Shown here piece after piece: positions 26,363 through 47,755 of a stretch of DNA of 64,000 nucleotides. The notes under the pieces were generated by a model. It was not told where the DNA came from, ran no database searches, and saw nothing but the letters and a program-made list of their open reading frames with translations. The stretch comes from Mastigias papua. Its lineage: Eukaryota > Cnidaria > Scyphozoa > Rhizostomeae > Mastigiidae. The position numbers and the translations under genes were made by a program. The number at the start of each line of letters is the position of its first letter. Position 1 is the stretch's first letter. The stretch is taken from assembly GCA_964019165.1 (NCBI GenBank), contig OZ025276.1, forward strand, positions 12,325,028-12,389,027, read 5' to 3'.

Positions 26363-27606
26363 TTGGAAAGTATCCACCGATCGGGAGAGTGATTCTCTAA
26401 TATCTTAAGACATTACTTTTTTACTTAAACATAAATTGGTACTAAATTTCTGCTGGCTCTATCATAGGACAGAACGCCTACCCAGACTACACGATAGAGC
26501 AATATGGCCGCGATGTAAACAAGAGGAAATATTACTGCCAGATTGATCACCCGCGGCCATCCCGCGTGTCAATAGGCAATTAATTGTTCACATGTATGAT
26601 TGCCGCTACAACACTTTCAGCCGAACACTTTCAGTATAAACAACATGGAATTGAACTTCCAAGAAGTGAATCGAAGAAAGAAAAGGTAAAACGCAGACAT
26701 GCGTATGCTTTTTCATCTCATAATCAAAGATAGTGGTTGACCGACCTCATATCCCACAATCAAATAATTCTGTAAGGAGAGCTTCAAAATGCTATGCAAG
26801 AAACAGTTTGCGATCATATGGCTTGTATGGAAGGAATAAGGAATCCTTTGGAGCTACTTTGTGGAAATATGTTGTGCATGGTTCAATCTCTTGTTGGCCA
26901 CTTATTGGCAAAAAAGTGACCAACTATTTCATTTTTGACAAACTTTATTTTCCAGAGCACAAGGAAAAAATGATGACAGTTGCTGGTTACATCATTTTAT
27001 TTGCAGTATCATAAAAAGAGAGTTGATTATGACCAACAATTACCAGCATAATAAATAAATTGCTTGTTGAAATTTGGCCAAACTCCCCAGTTCACGCTAA
27101 ATTCTCTGCTGCATGACCAACTTGATACAAACTTTCATGGACGTTGGGCGGAGGGGTGTAATGTCCCCATCGGTACATCGCTGCTGCCACTTACAAACGC
27201 CTTGCCTCAATAGAAGGTCCAATTCCGCTTGACCTGTGACTGGTTTTAGATTGATAGTTTTAGTCCATCTTAATACACTTGGACGAAAGAATTAATCTAA
27301 TGGACGAAAGATTAAGGATCGAAACATTTCTTCCTTTCGCTTTCGATAAGAATATGAGACTATAAAGGCTGAAACTCGCTGAAATTTAGGAATAGTTTAA
27401 AAATATTGTAAGACTCAAGCTTCATCAAGGGTTAGATCAAGGGTTTAAGGGTTAGACCCATTTTACTGTTTGGGTTTGTGTGGAACTGCCAGTTCTTTTC
27501 TCTTCTTTAACTACTCGTGTGATGTTTCCTTCTCTTCGCTTCGTATTGTCCCTTATGTTACTGTTTAATTTTCGTTAGTTTTGAAGTTGTAGTTGAAAAA
27601 TTGTAA

Positions 27607-27663
27607 GTACCGTTCTTGGTGTAGGCCAGATGACTTTGTGTCTTCTTACGCCAAGAGCGGTAC
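27607..27663 (+). ncRNA. Candidate small-RNA-like hairpin
   Basis: A compact inverted repeat: GTACCGTTCTTGGTGTA pairs with TACGCCAAGAGCGGTAC across a loop of about 20 nt. As plus-strand RNA the two non-identical positions become G-U wobbles, so the 17-bp stem has no true mismatch, which favours plus-strand transcription. The size suits a short pre-miRNA, but nothing shows that it is transcribed. A small MITE remnant is the main alternative. Confidence 0.3.
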
Positions 27664-27898
27664 ATTAATTATGTATTTAAATTAGTTTAATTTTGATTTC
27701 TATGAATATATATATATAATATATATATAAAAAAAGATCTTTCGCTTACTTGAGTTTTCTTTAGAGAATAAAACAAGTATGAGTCCGGTCTGGGAGTCAT
27801 TATGTTATGATGAGACTTGGTAACTTTTTGGGGAAGGGAGGGGGAGTCAGTTACACACTTCTTAGTATAAGAATATACCTATACGAATAGTAAATTCT

Positions 27899-28080
27899 TT
27901 TTAGTAAGTAATGTCAGGGAAGGGCCAATAGAGCCTATAGCAAAGTCCTGACAAAGGAAGAAAGAGAGGAAAGTTAATTAGATAGGGAGATGAGATCCAG
28001 TTTGTTGATGTTAGATTTGAAGCAAGATAGAATGTAGGATTCAGGAAAGGAAATGGAAGGTACGATGTTCCAAAGTTATT
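27899..28080 (+). repeat. Dispersed repeat family B, copy 1
   Basis: Aligns in the same orientation with 42079-42256 at roughly 85% identity by eye. Shared blocks are AATGTCAGGGAA, ATAGAGCCTAT, GATAGGGAGATGAGATC and GTTTGTTGATGTTAGATTT. Both copies start with TTTAGTAAG, and similarity ends at about the same internal point, so these are copies of one short interspersed element of unknown class. Confidence 0.75.
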
Positions 28081-28518
28081 AATGCTCAACTTCTCTCAAA
28101 TCTAAGAATAATGTAAGAGTGATCTTACACTCAAAGTAAACAATCTTAAGAGTAATAAAGCTCAGCGAAAAATTAGGCATTCTTACAGAAGTATGTGTGG
28201 ATGGATGGAACAAAGTGAGAGGGACAGGACTCCTCATGATTTTGGCCAAAGAAGAAAAGGATAAAGTAGTCGCTTTGTAGTAGCATTGCTATGCGTACGA
28301 AAGGCAGGGCAATTATATCCGTGTCAGTTACAGTAATGACGTGGTGCACCGCACAATCTATCTTTGCAAAGCTGCAAGATGCTTTTGCCCAGATGTTGTA
28401 CTCTTCAACAATGACACGAAGGAACGAATAAGCTGAATATTTTTAACATGAAGATACCACCAACAAGAGACAGTTAGAGAAGGGCTACATAGTTATTGTG
28501 TGTTATCCATACATAGAC

Positions 28519-29694
28519 ATTCAATTCTCTCTATGCGAACACTTCTATAAAGTGGACACCTCGCAAAGATGGACATTTACTGGAGCAGAGTAAATGCTGG
28601 AAGTCCCTGCCAATGCCAATAGGAAATGCTATACACCTTTTTTATAAGAAAAAAGTTTATATGGCCAAATGGCCAAAATCTTAAGAAAACCCTACGGAAA
28701 TCACAAGACACAAGTTCAAGAAAATGCTAAGACAATTACAGTTCATCTTCTTTACACGCCAGAAATTGATATTGGCTCATTTTTGCAAACTCTCGTACAA
28801 AGATCAAGACTTATGGTGGCCCAACAAATACAGAGTAGCCTGTTTCAGCCATTTTATTCCTGCAAAAGTTAAGAAAATGTTAAGAACATCTCAGCCTCAA
28901 ATTCGTGAAAAGTTAAGAAAATTGAGCCTCAGGAAAAAAATGTTTTTCTTATAAAAAAGACGTGTATCTTCGTATTCTATAAGACGGTACCTCGTTAAGA
29001 CGGACAACGGACACTATTTCTTAGTCCCAAATGCACAAAACACTTCAAAGAAGCGGACACTACAAAATTAATTTCTTTTTGAAAACAATGACTTAAAGAT
29101 CAATTTAACAAACAGGATTACAAAACATATTGTAAATTGAATAGCACGTCTTATGCCGGTGGCTCTTTTTATTTTCGAGACTTTCATCCTCGGCTGACGA
29201 TGGCCAATTTTGACACAAGCACCTGCGATTGGTCAGTTCACCTATGCGAAGAAACACTTAAGAGTCACATCGAAAGTGCAAAGAAATTTTGTCCATAGTG
29301 ACAGTAATGATGATGATCCAGAATAAGAAGAAAAAACAGTCAAGTTGCCAACAATTTCTGTTGCTATTCAAATGTTATCTAGATTGACGCAATTTGCACA
29401 GAATGGTCTGAAGAACGAATAGCTTGTCATATCTTTGAATTCAGTTTGCAGATTGCTCAAAGAAAAAAATCAAATTTCTCAAGCAGAAAAATATTGAAGA
29501 CTACCTTTCTGAGGCAATGCTTTATACAAACAGTCTATTTGTTGAGTCACATCTTATTTACTGCAGTGATGAGAACACCTTTTGTATTTGAGCTCCTCCG
29601 CACTCAAAATGGCAATTTTCTATAAAGCGGACACCTCGTAAAAGCGGACACTTCTTCAAAGTTTCGAGGGTGTCCGCTTTAGAGAGAGTTGACC
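28519..29694 (+). mobile_element. Decayed pogo/Tigger-like DNA transposon
   Basis: The left end reads TCAATTCTCTCTATGCGAAC with GTGGACACCTCG further in; the inverted right end reads TCAACTCTCTCTAAAGCGGA and carries GGTGTCCGC. The repeated GCGGACAC words inside both ends are typical of pogo/Tigger/Jerky-type termini. Around 29330-29410 a plus-strand reading gives VKLPTISVAIQMLSRLTQF, resembling the segment after the DDE domain in that family. No intact transposase frame remains, so this is an internally deleted, inactive copy. The exact ends are approximate. Confidence 0.65.
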
Positions 29695-30090
29695 GCATTC
29701 ATGATTCTTCCAGTTTATGAAATACTATTAGAGCAAGAGCGAGCCGAGGCTAGGAGCTGGATAACAGAATACCCTAGAGAAAAGCCCTAAAACCAAGTAC
29801 AGGTCTGCGCCGTTAATGCTGCGTGCCAATTGTCTATGAAATCGCTTTAAGTAGCTCACAGTCTGTTGATCCCAAAATTTTCTGACATAATGTTACATAA
29901 TTTGCTTCTTAATTACAATAATTGAATATGTGTATTTTAGATCTAGTCGGATTCACGAATTGTGATCATATTGCTTATTAGCTTTTTATTTTAATAAAAC
30001 TAATAGAATTATGCAAAATCTAAAAATCTTCTTGCATCAATCCAGGTAAATAGATGGCTGCATGTTTGAAACAACGCAAGTCATTTCAAA

Positions 30091-30156
30091 ATGGCGGCGT
30101 CCATACTGTATGTCACCACAGCTACGTTAGTAGTATTACCTGTAATTTGCACTTAA
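30091..30156 (+). other. Possible first exon: ATG in YY1-like context
   Basis: AAAATGGCGGCG puts an ATG in both a Kozak-like and a YY1-like setting, similar to the start of the six-hairpin gene. It opens MAASILYVTTATLVVLP, a hydrophobic signal-like start, then meets either a GTAATT donor or, if unspliced, a stop after 21 residues. No partner exon was identified. It may be the first exon of an unrecognised plus-strand gene or chance. Confidence 0.2.
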
Positions 30157-32296
30157 ACCTCGGACCATCTAAGCTGTGATTTTACAATTTGGGTTCCAAG
30201 GACCGTGGCTTATCGGCGCTGACCTGTAGTTGCTTCCCCTTATGATCTTCAGCATTGACAGAATTCGTACCTATCGAACTTGCTCAACTAGAAGCCACGG
30301 CTTGTAGCCTTTTCTGGCAAGTGTTGCCAGTGGTGACTAATTACATTAGGCGAGCAACAAGTATTGTATATGTTCTAACATTCGTCATTTTACTCAAGTG
30401 TCTCTTCCCTTGATGTGTGGGTGCGGCTTACAATGGAAGTCGGCTATCCTGTTCATGAAACACATTTGGTGTGGCTTGTAATGAAGGGTGTCTTAAAATC
30501 GAATAACCAAGGTATTCCGACCAATATGAGGGAATACTGTGAGCAAGTTGCATCAGGAACCTGCTTATTTTTATTTCTGTGAAGTCGTGAGTCAAATTGA
30601 AGCAGGTTCATGATTGGTATTTCCAAACAATGTTATCCAAATAGGGCAGCAACAGTTCTTACTGGCTGACCATAACAAAGGATCCATGCATCTACGTACT
30701 TGTGGGCAGTCTAGTTAGATCGGATACTGATAATGGAAGTGCATTGGATGGTGCTACTCTGAGGTAGGGAAAGGAATCAACGTTGCTTGGCCTGAAAGCT
30801 CGTTTTTTGAAAAGCAGTTATCCAGATCCAAGAAGGAGCATGGAATTTATATGAATGAAATGATGGATGGATGTTCCTCAGAGCCCAGTTTGCGACTCCG
30901 GGCATCAGCTGAAAGAAAGGTACATTTTATGCTCTGTCTGCAAATTCTACATGCACGATACAATATGGCTTATTGATAATATACAGTATGCATTATTGTT
31001 AATACAGGTAAATACCGAGAAAAACAATTATAAGAACGTTTATGCAAAGTAGCGCTGATTCACTACCATCTTTGTTTGACAACCAGGAAGGCTCCGGACA
31101 ATCAAAACTGTATTTGGAACCCCGAGGAACTGAGGGATCAAATAGTTACTCTATCGACTTAACCGATTAACCATTAAAATGGTTTTCCTTTTTGTTCCAT
31201 GAGAAAAAATAATAAATATTCCTGGATTTTGAGAGAATTATCCACCCAAACCAGGTTAACGCGTGCTCTTCATAGGGGAGGGCCTATTTCTGCGCCAGAA
31301 GCTTAGTATTCCATTGTGACAGTGTACAATTTAGCTAAATATATTGACTTGCTAGTATTATGAGCCAATGTAAGACTTGGCATATTGCTGAAATGGGAGG
31401 GTCAGTGGTTGGGTTAGTAAAGGCTCATAAAGGAACAGACAGTCCTTCATGACTGACAAGTAACAGCTAAGGGACCCAGAGCAGTACCTTGAAAGCATAT
31501 TCAATATATAGTTATATTCAGCTATCTATTAATGAGTAAAAATGGTTCTTTATGACACTTTACCTTCTAAAGCCTTTTAAAGAAAATACGACAGATACGG
31601 GTGAGCCTCGAAACCCAGCGAAAAGCTGCGAATTCATGGGAATTTCTGAGATGAAATTGGTATCGGTTTTCCATACTTAGATAATAGAACGAGACATTAA
31701 AGTTGTTTAATATACTGTATAGAGAAATGGATCAAATTTAATCTTAATAGGAGGTATGTTTGCGTTTATGTGCTATCCCGTGCTTGTACGCTTAGTTGAA
31801 TACGAATTCAATCTTGAAGCAGCGAACTGTTTTGTATTCAAGTTGGCCTACTTGGCACATGTCCCAGCACATAATTGGCCGATCTTCTCCATGGACAAAC
31901 ATATCTTCTCTTGCTACTAGCTCCGTCTAAGAAGCTTCTTTCAATATCAGAATGTGCCTCCATTGAACTCTAATTTTGCCTTGATTTAAAAGCTAGCACA
32001 CACGAAATTAAGCATTCTAAGGTTTGAATAATTCATCTTTTCCCATAATTATATATCTGACTTCAGTTGCACCAGTGTGTAAGCACAGATATTGCACCAA
32101 CTCATGCAACCTCAAACATCCATGTTTATAGCAAAGATGCAAACTTATTGAGATGACTAGTTAGCTTTGTCCTCTGGCTGCTTGTCCCCTGGGCCTAGAT
32201 AGGGAATACATTGCTGGCAATGATTCTGCTCATCTTGCAGCCTAACAGTCGATGTTTTGAGGAATAAAATGGTCTTCTATGTACTATATACCTCTT

Positions 32297-32483
32297 CTAC
32301 TTCTTGACTGAGACGTAAGATAATATGTGTTGAGGACGGTTATACCTCTGGGTCATGTTCTTAGCCAAACAGGGGAAGACGTCATAATCCTCTTCTTTTC
32401 TCAAAAGCATTTCTACAAATAACTGAACAAATTGCAGAGATTGAGGCCTATCAAGAAAAACTGAGGCTTTATGATCTACATAC
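32297..32483 (-). other. Possible terminal exon, unassigned
   Basis: After an acceptor-like TTGGTATGTAG the minus strand reads HKASVFLDRPQSLQFVQLFV and continues open to KNMTQRYNRPQHILSYVSVKK and a TAG stop. The composition (mixed helices, few rare residues) looks like real protein, but I do not recognise the family. No upstream exon could be joined with confidence. Chance cannot be excluded. Confidence 0.25.
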
Positions 32484-32793
32484 CAACAGCTCATCAATCC
32501 CTCCAAAAGGAAATACATCCTATATGCTATTGAGCCAGCTCTTTAATCTTCTTTCACCTTTGACAAAAGGGTAGTAGTTCTTATATTACTTAGCAATTTT
32601 TTGTAAAGAAGTATAGCATTTAATTCTTAGTGATATTGACCTCATGACCTAGAAATGCTGCAGTAAGTGATTTTAAAAGTAGTTATTGTACAAATGGTTA
32701 ATACACTTGTTGCAAAACCACACCAAAGAAAACAAACAAACAGACTGAACAAACCAGTTTCCAACTTGCATAGCTTCAGTTTTACTGTATACT

Positions 32794-32884
32794 ACCAGGC
32801 GCGTAACTACGGGGGGGAGGGGGGTTCTGGGGGTTCTGATCCCCACCCTTTTCTTAATAGCATAAAAGTGCCCTTTTCCTTGGA
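32794..32884 (+). repeat. Dispersed repeat family C, copy 1
   Basis: Begins ACCAGGCGCGTAACTACGGGG, carries a G-run and the words TTCTG..., then AAGTGCCCTTTTCCTTGGAA. The same order of words appears inverted at 43305-43401. The G-rich CGTAACTACGGGG start is typical of the edge of an interspersed element. Confidence 0.65.
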
Positions 32885-34185
32885 ATAGTTTGGAACCATT
32901 TTTTGCATTTTTGCTGAATAGATCTGATTATAATCGCCCTTAGACTTCAAAGTAACGGAATCTTCAAAATTAATCTGTTTCTAAGTCAAGCCGTAGCCAA
33001 GGGGGACTAGAGATAGCACTTCTAGAGTTTTGAAGTTTGACTCGGTGCCCCTGTATAAATGGTGCATTCTAACATTCTTAGCATCATCTTCCTAGTCATC
33101 AGATTAGGCTGAATTACAAGCAGATGACGACTTTTCATCGCAGACGTAGACAACACTCACACCATAGATGCCTTCATTTGATCTCCTTTCTTCACAACTC
33201 TTCCTCGCTCACCATCTCTTACTTTTCATGATATTTCTGCTTTGGAGAGAGTTGGTTTTCCCCAACGTTCCTCAGTGAAAACAACCAGACACTGTGACAT
33301 TGCTTATCTCTCGTACGAATGAAAGATTCTAATTGAAGAAATAAAATCTAGCATTGCCCTCTATTCCATGGAAGTCTTAAGTGGCGTGAGCTTGGAAATT
33401 ACTTTCTTCGTCTCTTTTGTAGATTCTTTCCTTGTGGAGAAAAGTCATTGATATTTTACAGGTCATTTGACAGCTGACACAGACTGGGGAGCATTGTATC
33501 ACGTTTTGAGACGAACCAACTATTTGATATATCTTGGAATACAATCTCAGAGATTACTGGGGTTCTGCCTGCCCTGCCCCACCACAGCCTACGGGCATGT
33601 TGTTTAACAAAAGTTGCATTGCTCTCATCCATTAGGCATGACACCATTGGAGGATGAAGACTTCAACTGGAACATTTTTCAAGAAACTCTCTATTTTGCT
33701 TTGTATTCAATATTTTTCGCGGATCCGCGACTGAGCACTATACTAGTCAGCAAATGACTTTTTGAACCAGTCTAGTGGCGGTGAAATTTGAAAAATTTTC
33801 TATCGCGTCGGGTCCAACCATGGTGGGTCCTCCTACGTCACTATAGTAAGCACACCCTAAGCTACTTAGCACGCTGGTTATTACCATGAAGTGGAGTAAC
33901 TATGCTCCTCTCTATCTAAAAAGTCCTTTTAATTCCAAGCTGCTTGAATGAACTTTTGTTGTACCTTTTTATCGGACTAGACCCTTGCCCTCGAAAGTTC
34001 CTGGTTGCGCGCCTAACTAAGTGTTGTTGTCACGGACAAATTGGTAATATTCCTTCCCTTTCGCTTTATCCTGGCTTAGAGCTTGTATTGCATCCATATG
34101 GTATCTCAAGTCAACCCAGGGTCGCAACTTCACTGCAACCCCCTCTTGCTGAGAACATGCAATGAAACAACAGAACAAATCTTAC

Positions 34186-34310
34186 CGGTAAACTGTTTCC
34201 AGGCCTCTTGTGTTTTTAAGACAATGAGCTCCGCGTTTGAATGACGTTTCCACATTGAGTTGCTTCCTCGGATTCGACCAACAAGGAACTCCAACAACAC
34301 AATCAACGCG
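34186..34310 (-). other. Possible internal exon, unassigned
   Basis: 125 bp bounded by a good acceptor (TGTGATTCATTCCAG) and a strong donor (ACCG|GTAAGA). Its frame reads ALIVLLEFLVGRIRGSN and then NAELIVLKTQEAWKQFT. It enters in phase 2 and leaves in phase 1. It lies on the same strand as the exon-like segment at 32297, so both could belong to one unrecognised gene. No homologue comes to mind. Confidence 0.25.
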
Positions 34311-37300
34311 CTGGAATGAATCACAGAATAGGATGAACCATACCAAGAAGTAAGACTTTTATTGACTTCGATAATAAACCATTGTACCACGAGTTAATTT
34401 TACTTGTTTTTCAACTTGTTACGCGGCCTATAGCAGGCAATCACGAACGTAATTGACGGTAAATTCAACCTTGCATTACAGATTGATGATGGAAGGCTTG
34501 GATGTGAATATCTAAATTACAAGCCCTTTCCGTATTAAACTGACAATTGTATCTTTCTCATAATGTAGATTTAAACGTTTGGATGAAGACTCCCTTTGTT
34601 ACGGTCAAAAGATTTCTTGGAATGTCCTTGATCCAGGCGCTCGTTGTTGGAATCACACAGACTTATTCGCAACCTCGATTAGCGAGTTAGAGATATTATA
34701 TTACCATCTTAAAGTGTAAACAAATTATACCAGGTTACCAATGAAGGCTAGCTAGGAACTACATTTTGTCTTTTCATGTACATCTGGTTGAAATTTGTTG
34801 CCACATTCTGAGCGCTTTGTTCAAGTTCAAGTTATCGCACAGTGTACCTGTACGTATCCGTGTACTTTTCAACTAAAATTGTCAGTGACTTAGCAACAAC
34901 GTAAGGCCTCGACTTTTTGGATATCAAAAAACATCCAGCGTGAAACAAGTTGAGCCAAAGGTACGACCTATACAAATTGTAGAACTGTGAATAACGCATC
35001 GTTGAACAACTAAAATGCGTGCTCGTGTTCATGAAAAACATACAAGTTTGAATTTTCCAGCAAACATTGATGCTTCAAACTGATGTTCTGCTAGTAAGCC
35101 CTTTTACCATAAAGTTTCACATCTCAGGGAAACTTCAAAAATATAGATGACTGAAAAAGGCATATGATGCATAAGGTAGGACAATAGATCAGCGCGCCTT
35201 CTTGGAAAACTTCCTCTCGGCTGGTGTTTGTTGTGAAACAGTGAAAATATTGGTAGCAGAAGCTTGATATAAAACGCAAAAAACACGGCCGACAAATACT
35301 TCCCAAAGGTATAGCAATCAACAGTCCTTTATATATTTCAGTAAACATGTGAATAGTTCCGAATTTAAAATAAGAAATGCATTCAAAGACCAAAAGCTTG
35401 GTAGGTGGATAACTTAGAAAGTTCATATGTACTGCAGAAAGTTGAGTTCTTTCCTCAAAATGCCCTCTACAAAAAGAAATAAAAAATAAGAGCGTGATTG
35501 GTAAGTGTAAGATGAGATGAAAGCGATATTATAGAGCGACAAGGCGAAACACTTGCTCCTAAATTGATGAAATTGCACACTCACAAAGCAATTAGGTCAC
35601 TAAGAACGTAGAGAGTATTAGGTAGACTCTTCGTTTCAAGACTTTGAAGCGAAATTGCAAAAATAGTGATGAGAAGGATGCAAAGAAGAAATCGATACAT
35701 GATTTTTGGCAAAATTTTAATGAAAATGATTACATGGATTAGATAAAAGATACCATGATCAATTTTTAAATTCTATAAATGTATCAAAACTTTAAATATA
35801 GACTACAGACACAGAGAAACTAAGAATGCACGCTCACTCACTGATCTTACAGATTCATTTAGATATTCGATGTATCATGCATTGTTTTTTCGTTCATGCA
35901 AATAGAAGTTCACGTATCCAATCATTTAGGAAATTTGCCGTACAGCATTTCAGTCATACAATAATATTTTCGTGCAGTAATTCTGTAATATTCTGCATAA
36001 TATTTTACTCTATTCAGTCAAACATTCATTCATTACTACATTTTTGCACTGCAAATTTACGGTTTCAAACATACTTCATAATTGTGATCTCATTATTACA
36101 TTTGTTACAATTTCTCTGCGTCTGAAGACTACTACATGCTCTCAGCGATAAAAACAACTTTTCGTTTTTACTACAAAACCATATTCCAATAGCTAGGATT
36201 ATACAGCGCCTTTCACAAATGATGGAAATGAACAAAAGGGACCTGGTATCATATATTTCCTCGATAGATCCCCTTCAAGCCCAGTTCCATCATCTCTGAA
36301 ATTGTATCAGCAGTAAAAAAAAACAAGACCTTGATAACAACACTTGGAAACACTCAACACTTGTCAACTGCATTGCTCTGTTTCTATAACAAGTTTTATT
36401 TTTCCTACATATACACAATAATACTTACAATTTTCAAAACAATTGAAGAACCAAAACCAACATGTGACTGTTTCATTTGAGTGCCTAAGTGATAACGACT
36501 TATCCTTACGATGAAAATAGACCAAATCTGCGAGGAGTACTTTTAAAAATTCTCTATGCTGTATCTTCGCAATGTACTACGCCATCCAACAGCTTTGTTA
36601 TTCCTGATGGTATGAAAATTTTTGCCTGCATTAAACAATAGGGTGGGGCAGACAGTGTTTCAATTGTAGGGTGCTCTTCAGCTATGCACACTGATTTACT
36701 TCTGGATTATAAATGGTCACCTTCACTTTCCACTGTCCCATGTTTGATACATTTTCAAATTACAGTTATGGAGAAGCACTATGATCACAAAGACAGATGG
36801 AAAAAAAGCTAAGAAAACAGAGGAAACTGAGGACCACTTCACAGCATGACAACATAAGGTAGCCAGATTCAAGTCATTCCTGGATAAGAAAAGCTTTTAC
36901 TGTCTTGCTCTTGCTATTTGCAGTATACTGAGTTTTAACAAAGTAGCTATATTTGGTCTAAGCTTAAATTTTCTGTTGAATAACGTCATGTATTTCTTGA
37001 TTGACCATGGCCATGCTTTAATCCAAACCAAGCAACGGTTCGTAAAAAGTAAGGCGTGCATCTCAGAGTAGGATTCTTATGTTGATGTGTCCTCCCTGCT
37101 AGATTACTTTGCTGGGAATGACAAGAAGGTACAAGCTTTTTGGGATTAACTTAAATATTTTTCCGTAGCTAGCTTTTCTTCAAGGTAAATCTTAAATTCC
37201 TTTCTACATTGTTACGAAATTTATTCCATTACTGTCCAACACTCAACAAGATCAGGACTCTATAGATCCTGAATTTTAAACTTGTTGATCATTGGGACTC

Positions 37301-38266
37301 CATCACACCAAATTGCCATGGAAAGCTGAATTGACCTTCAGTCACTTTACAATGTTTTGGTGCCTTTTTGTTTTGATTTTAAATCAACAGGACAGTCTTC
37401 CTGAAGAACTTCCAGTAATCTGGAAAAATACTCTCCAAAAATTATATTGTCACTAGTTGGCAATGAGTTTTAAACTACAAAAATCATGCAATTTTCAACG
37501 TGATGAAGGAGAGATGTCTACAAATTTTCTAGCAAGACTACGCCTGGACTAAATGCCTAAGCGTTGGTTGATGTATATCTAGTTGTAATTCATGGCCACT
37601 GGACAAATGTAAGGATACTTCCAGGTAAAATGAAGGTTGTCTAAACATTCCTTCGTGCTATCATGATAATTTGATAGTCTTTGACCAGTTAAAATTGACA
37701 GATCATGCCGAAAACTTCACGGTATGGCTTCAAGTAAATACTCAATCCAGTAGGCATGAATTGAAGTCATAAAGTAGAGCAATGGGGCCTCAAAAGCTTG
37801 TTTCATTTTGAATAATAAAAAAGATGTAAGAAATTGGACAAGGGGTAAAATATAGCCCAAATGCACTTCTTTCCTATGTGAATATTTTCATTCAGGGACT
37901 GATGGACCTGAAGAGTCCAGAAATCTCTCAATGTTGAACTCTAATGTATGTTTAGATTGTAAATCACTTCTCGATGATGCTGTCGGTAAATGTCGTAGAC
38001 AGCAGTTCATAAGACTTTTAGAGATCCTCCTTCATCATAAAAAACACAACAAAAAATAAAACAAATATAAGAAACCCATACCTTAAGAACCAAGGATTCC
38101 ATACGACAAATCTCTACAAACTATTCGCGAACCTAGCATATGACCTAATTCTGCATTGATGGTTTTCCAGTATGCTCTCAGGCTCATTTCATTTGTCCTA
38201 TAAAGTTTATAGTAAATGTAATTCGAATTTAAGGGTTCAATGTATTGTGAGAAGTATGAGCGCTCA

Positions 38267-38371
38267 TGCGCGTGTCTCTGTGCGTGTGTATATGCATGTG
38301 TGCATGTCTATATGAGTGCGTGCGTGCGTGTTGCGTGTGGGCGCGTGTGTGTCTGTGCGTGTGTGAATGGG
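38267..38371. repeat. Imperfect (GT)n / (GTGC)n tract
   Basis: About 105 bp of alternating purine-pyrimidine, mostly GTGTGC / GTGT / GCGT, about 65 bp downstream of the ETS stop codon. Such tracts can form Z-DNA. It lies in the likely 3' UTR of the ETS gene. Confidence 0.8.
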
Positions 38372-38436
38372 GGAAGGGTATATACATCTGGCTTTGCAAC
38401 TGGGGTAAAAAATGCAGCAGTAACTAAATCGTTCAC

Positions 38437-46429
<7,993 letters not shown>

Positions 46430-47755
46430 AACGAATCAAACATATCACAGATCACTGGAAATGTGGACTAAATATCGCTGGATACGTTATACAGCTATGA
46501 ATCACGCATTCCGTAAAGCGAAGCAAAGTCTACTGGCAGTGTGGTAATGTTAGGATAGTATGAGGCTTTCCGTAAGTCCCGAAGCTGCCCTGGTCTCACC
46601 TTTATCTTCACAAAGCATCGAATTGCATTCCCTTGCCTTGTTTGCAAAGCTGATACCACGACAGTGTCTATCTCTGTTTAGACTAACCATGTGTCCTCGA
46701 AGTCTCCACGAACTACCTGAAAGAAAGGACCTGGTATGTGACAAAGAACTCGCAGAGAATCTCCTCAACGCAGTGCATGGTCTAGTTGGCCTCTCACGGC
46801 CTTACATGACCTCAAACCTGACATGTTTTACTTCAATCCTGGTAGGAAATTAGCAAACTCCTATTGTGTCCTCGTTTTCACGCATGGCGAAGAGAAACAA
46901 AGGGAAAACCAATGAGCCTTTGTTACAAACCACAGTGCATATGTAGTGTTCTTCGAGGTTCGTGTAGGAAAGTATCATTCCGTTACGATTCTGAAAACTT
47001 ACAGAACTACCATACATGTTTTAGGAAGACGTCCATAAATTGAAATATCTCCATGAAACGAATGGATAGAGAAAACAAGCAAAAAGGCAAACCTGTGTCG
47101 AAAACTTTACACGGGAAATAGTATTTAATACCCTGTTCAGCAAGCTTACTGTTTTCTGTTTAGGCATGAAATCATATGGTCTCCTTTTGAAAACCGCAAC
47201 CCACATCCCTGAGACCGATTTGCCTCTCCTATTTTAGTCATCAGATTGCCTCCCGCTTACCAATGTGATTTAGCACAGTATTAGGCCAGGAGAGAGTGCT
47301 GAATATAATCAGACTATACGCACAACCCTATTGTCAAGCCTGATTATTTCTGCAGTAAGAACAGGCATAATTAAGTCAACGTGTCGCAAATACAAGATAT
47401 GTACACACGAAATGGGGATACCCTGATTATGTAAACAATGCATTATATTCCTTCTCGTTCTTGACTGTACGCATTTTTTTATAAGAAACAGGTTACAACG
47501 GTAGGCTCAATTTTTCGAAAGTAAGGGAACAACCCTACCCAAATTGAAAAAAGCTAAGAAACTTTTGTAATTTGCAGTTTTAATTTTCCGAGTTGACACT
47601 CGAAACAGTTTTGACATTGAACATCACTGTATATTGCAGCACGACACTTGACATGCAGTTTGCATTCATTCTCAGTAAATTGTACACTCAAGAAGTTTCC
47701 ATTTAAAAATTTGTCTTGACTTCAACTTGACATTGATGAAGTTCAATGAGCTTAA
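46430..47755. other. ETS upstream region
   Basis: The ETS promoter should lie directly above 46429. A 97-codon plus-strand frame at 46560-46853 runs divergently but has no recognisable domain. No other structure stands out before the MITE at 47756. Confidence 0.35.

Larger units (their letters stand above)
26400..28515. other. Upstream flank of tomosyn, no recognised gene
   Basis: The tomosyn promoter should lie just above 26362; no TATA-type motif is clear. A 93-codon frame at 26733-27014 (plus) matches nothing I know and has no supporting splice signals. Further right are the hairpin at 27607 and repeat family B at 27899, described separately. Confidence 0.4.
29700..38200. other. Long stretch with no recognised gene
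   Basis: About 8.5 kb without a gene that I can name. It contains several exon-like segments: 30091-30156 (plus), and 32297-32483 and 34186-34310 (minus). It also holds one copy of repeat family C and one copy of a short inverted-repeat family (33571-33595). Most other frames here are short, lack flanking splice signals, or overlap low-complexity sequence. Confidence 0.4.

Noticed and set aside
26733..27014. 93-codon plus-strand frame near the tomosyn start
   Set aside because: No family resemblance and no splice or poly(A) support; length is compatible with chance.
35104..35426. Overlapping minus-strand frames with hydrophobic stretches, one ending TPAERKFSKKAR
   Set aside because: Three frames are open at once in AT-rich DNA and none has both splice signals and recognisable similarity.
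46560..46853. 97-codon divergent frame upstream of the ETS gene
   Set aside because: No domain, no splice support and no special start context; probably part of the ETS promoter region.
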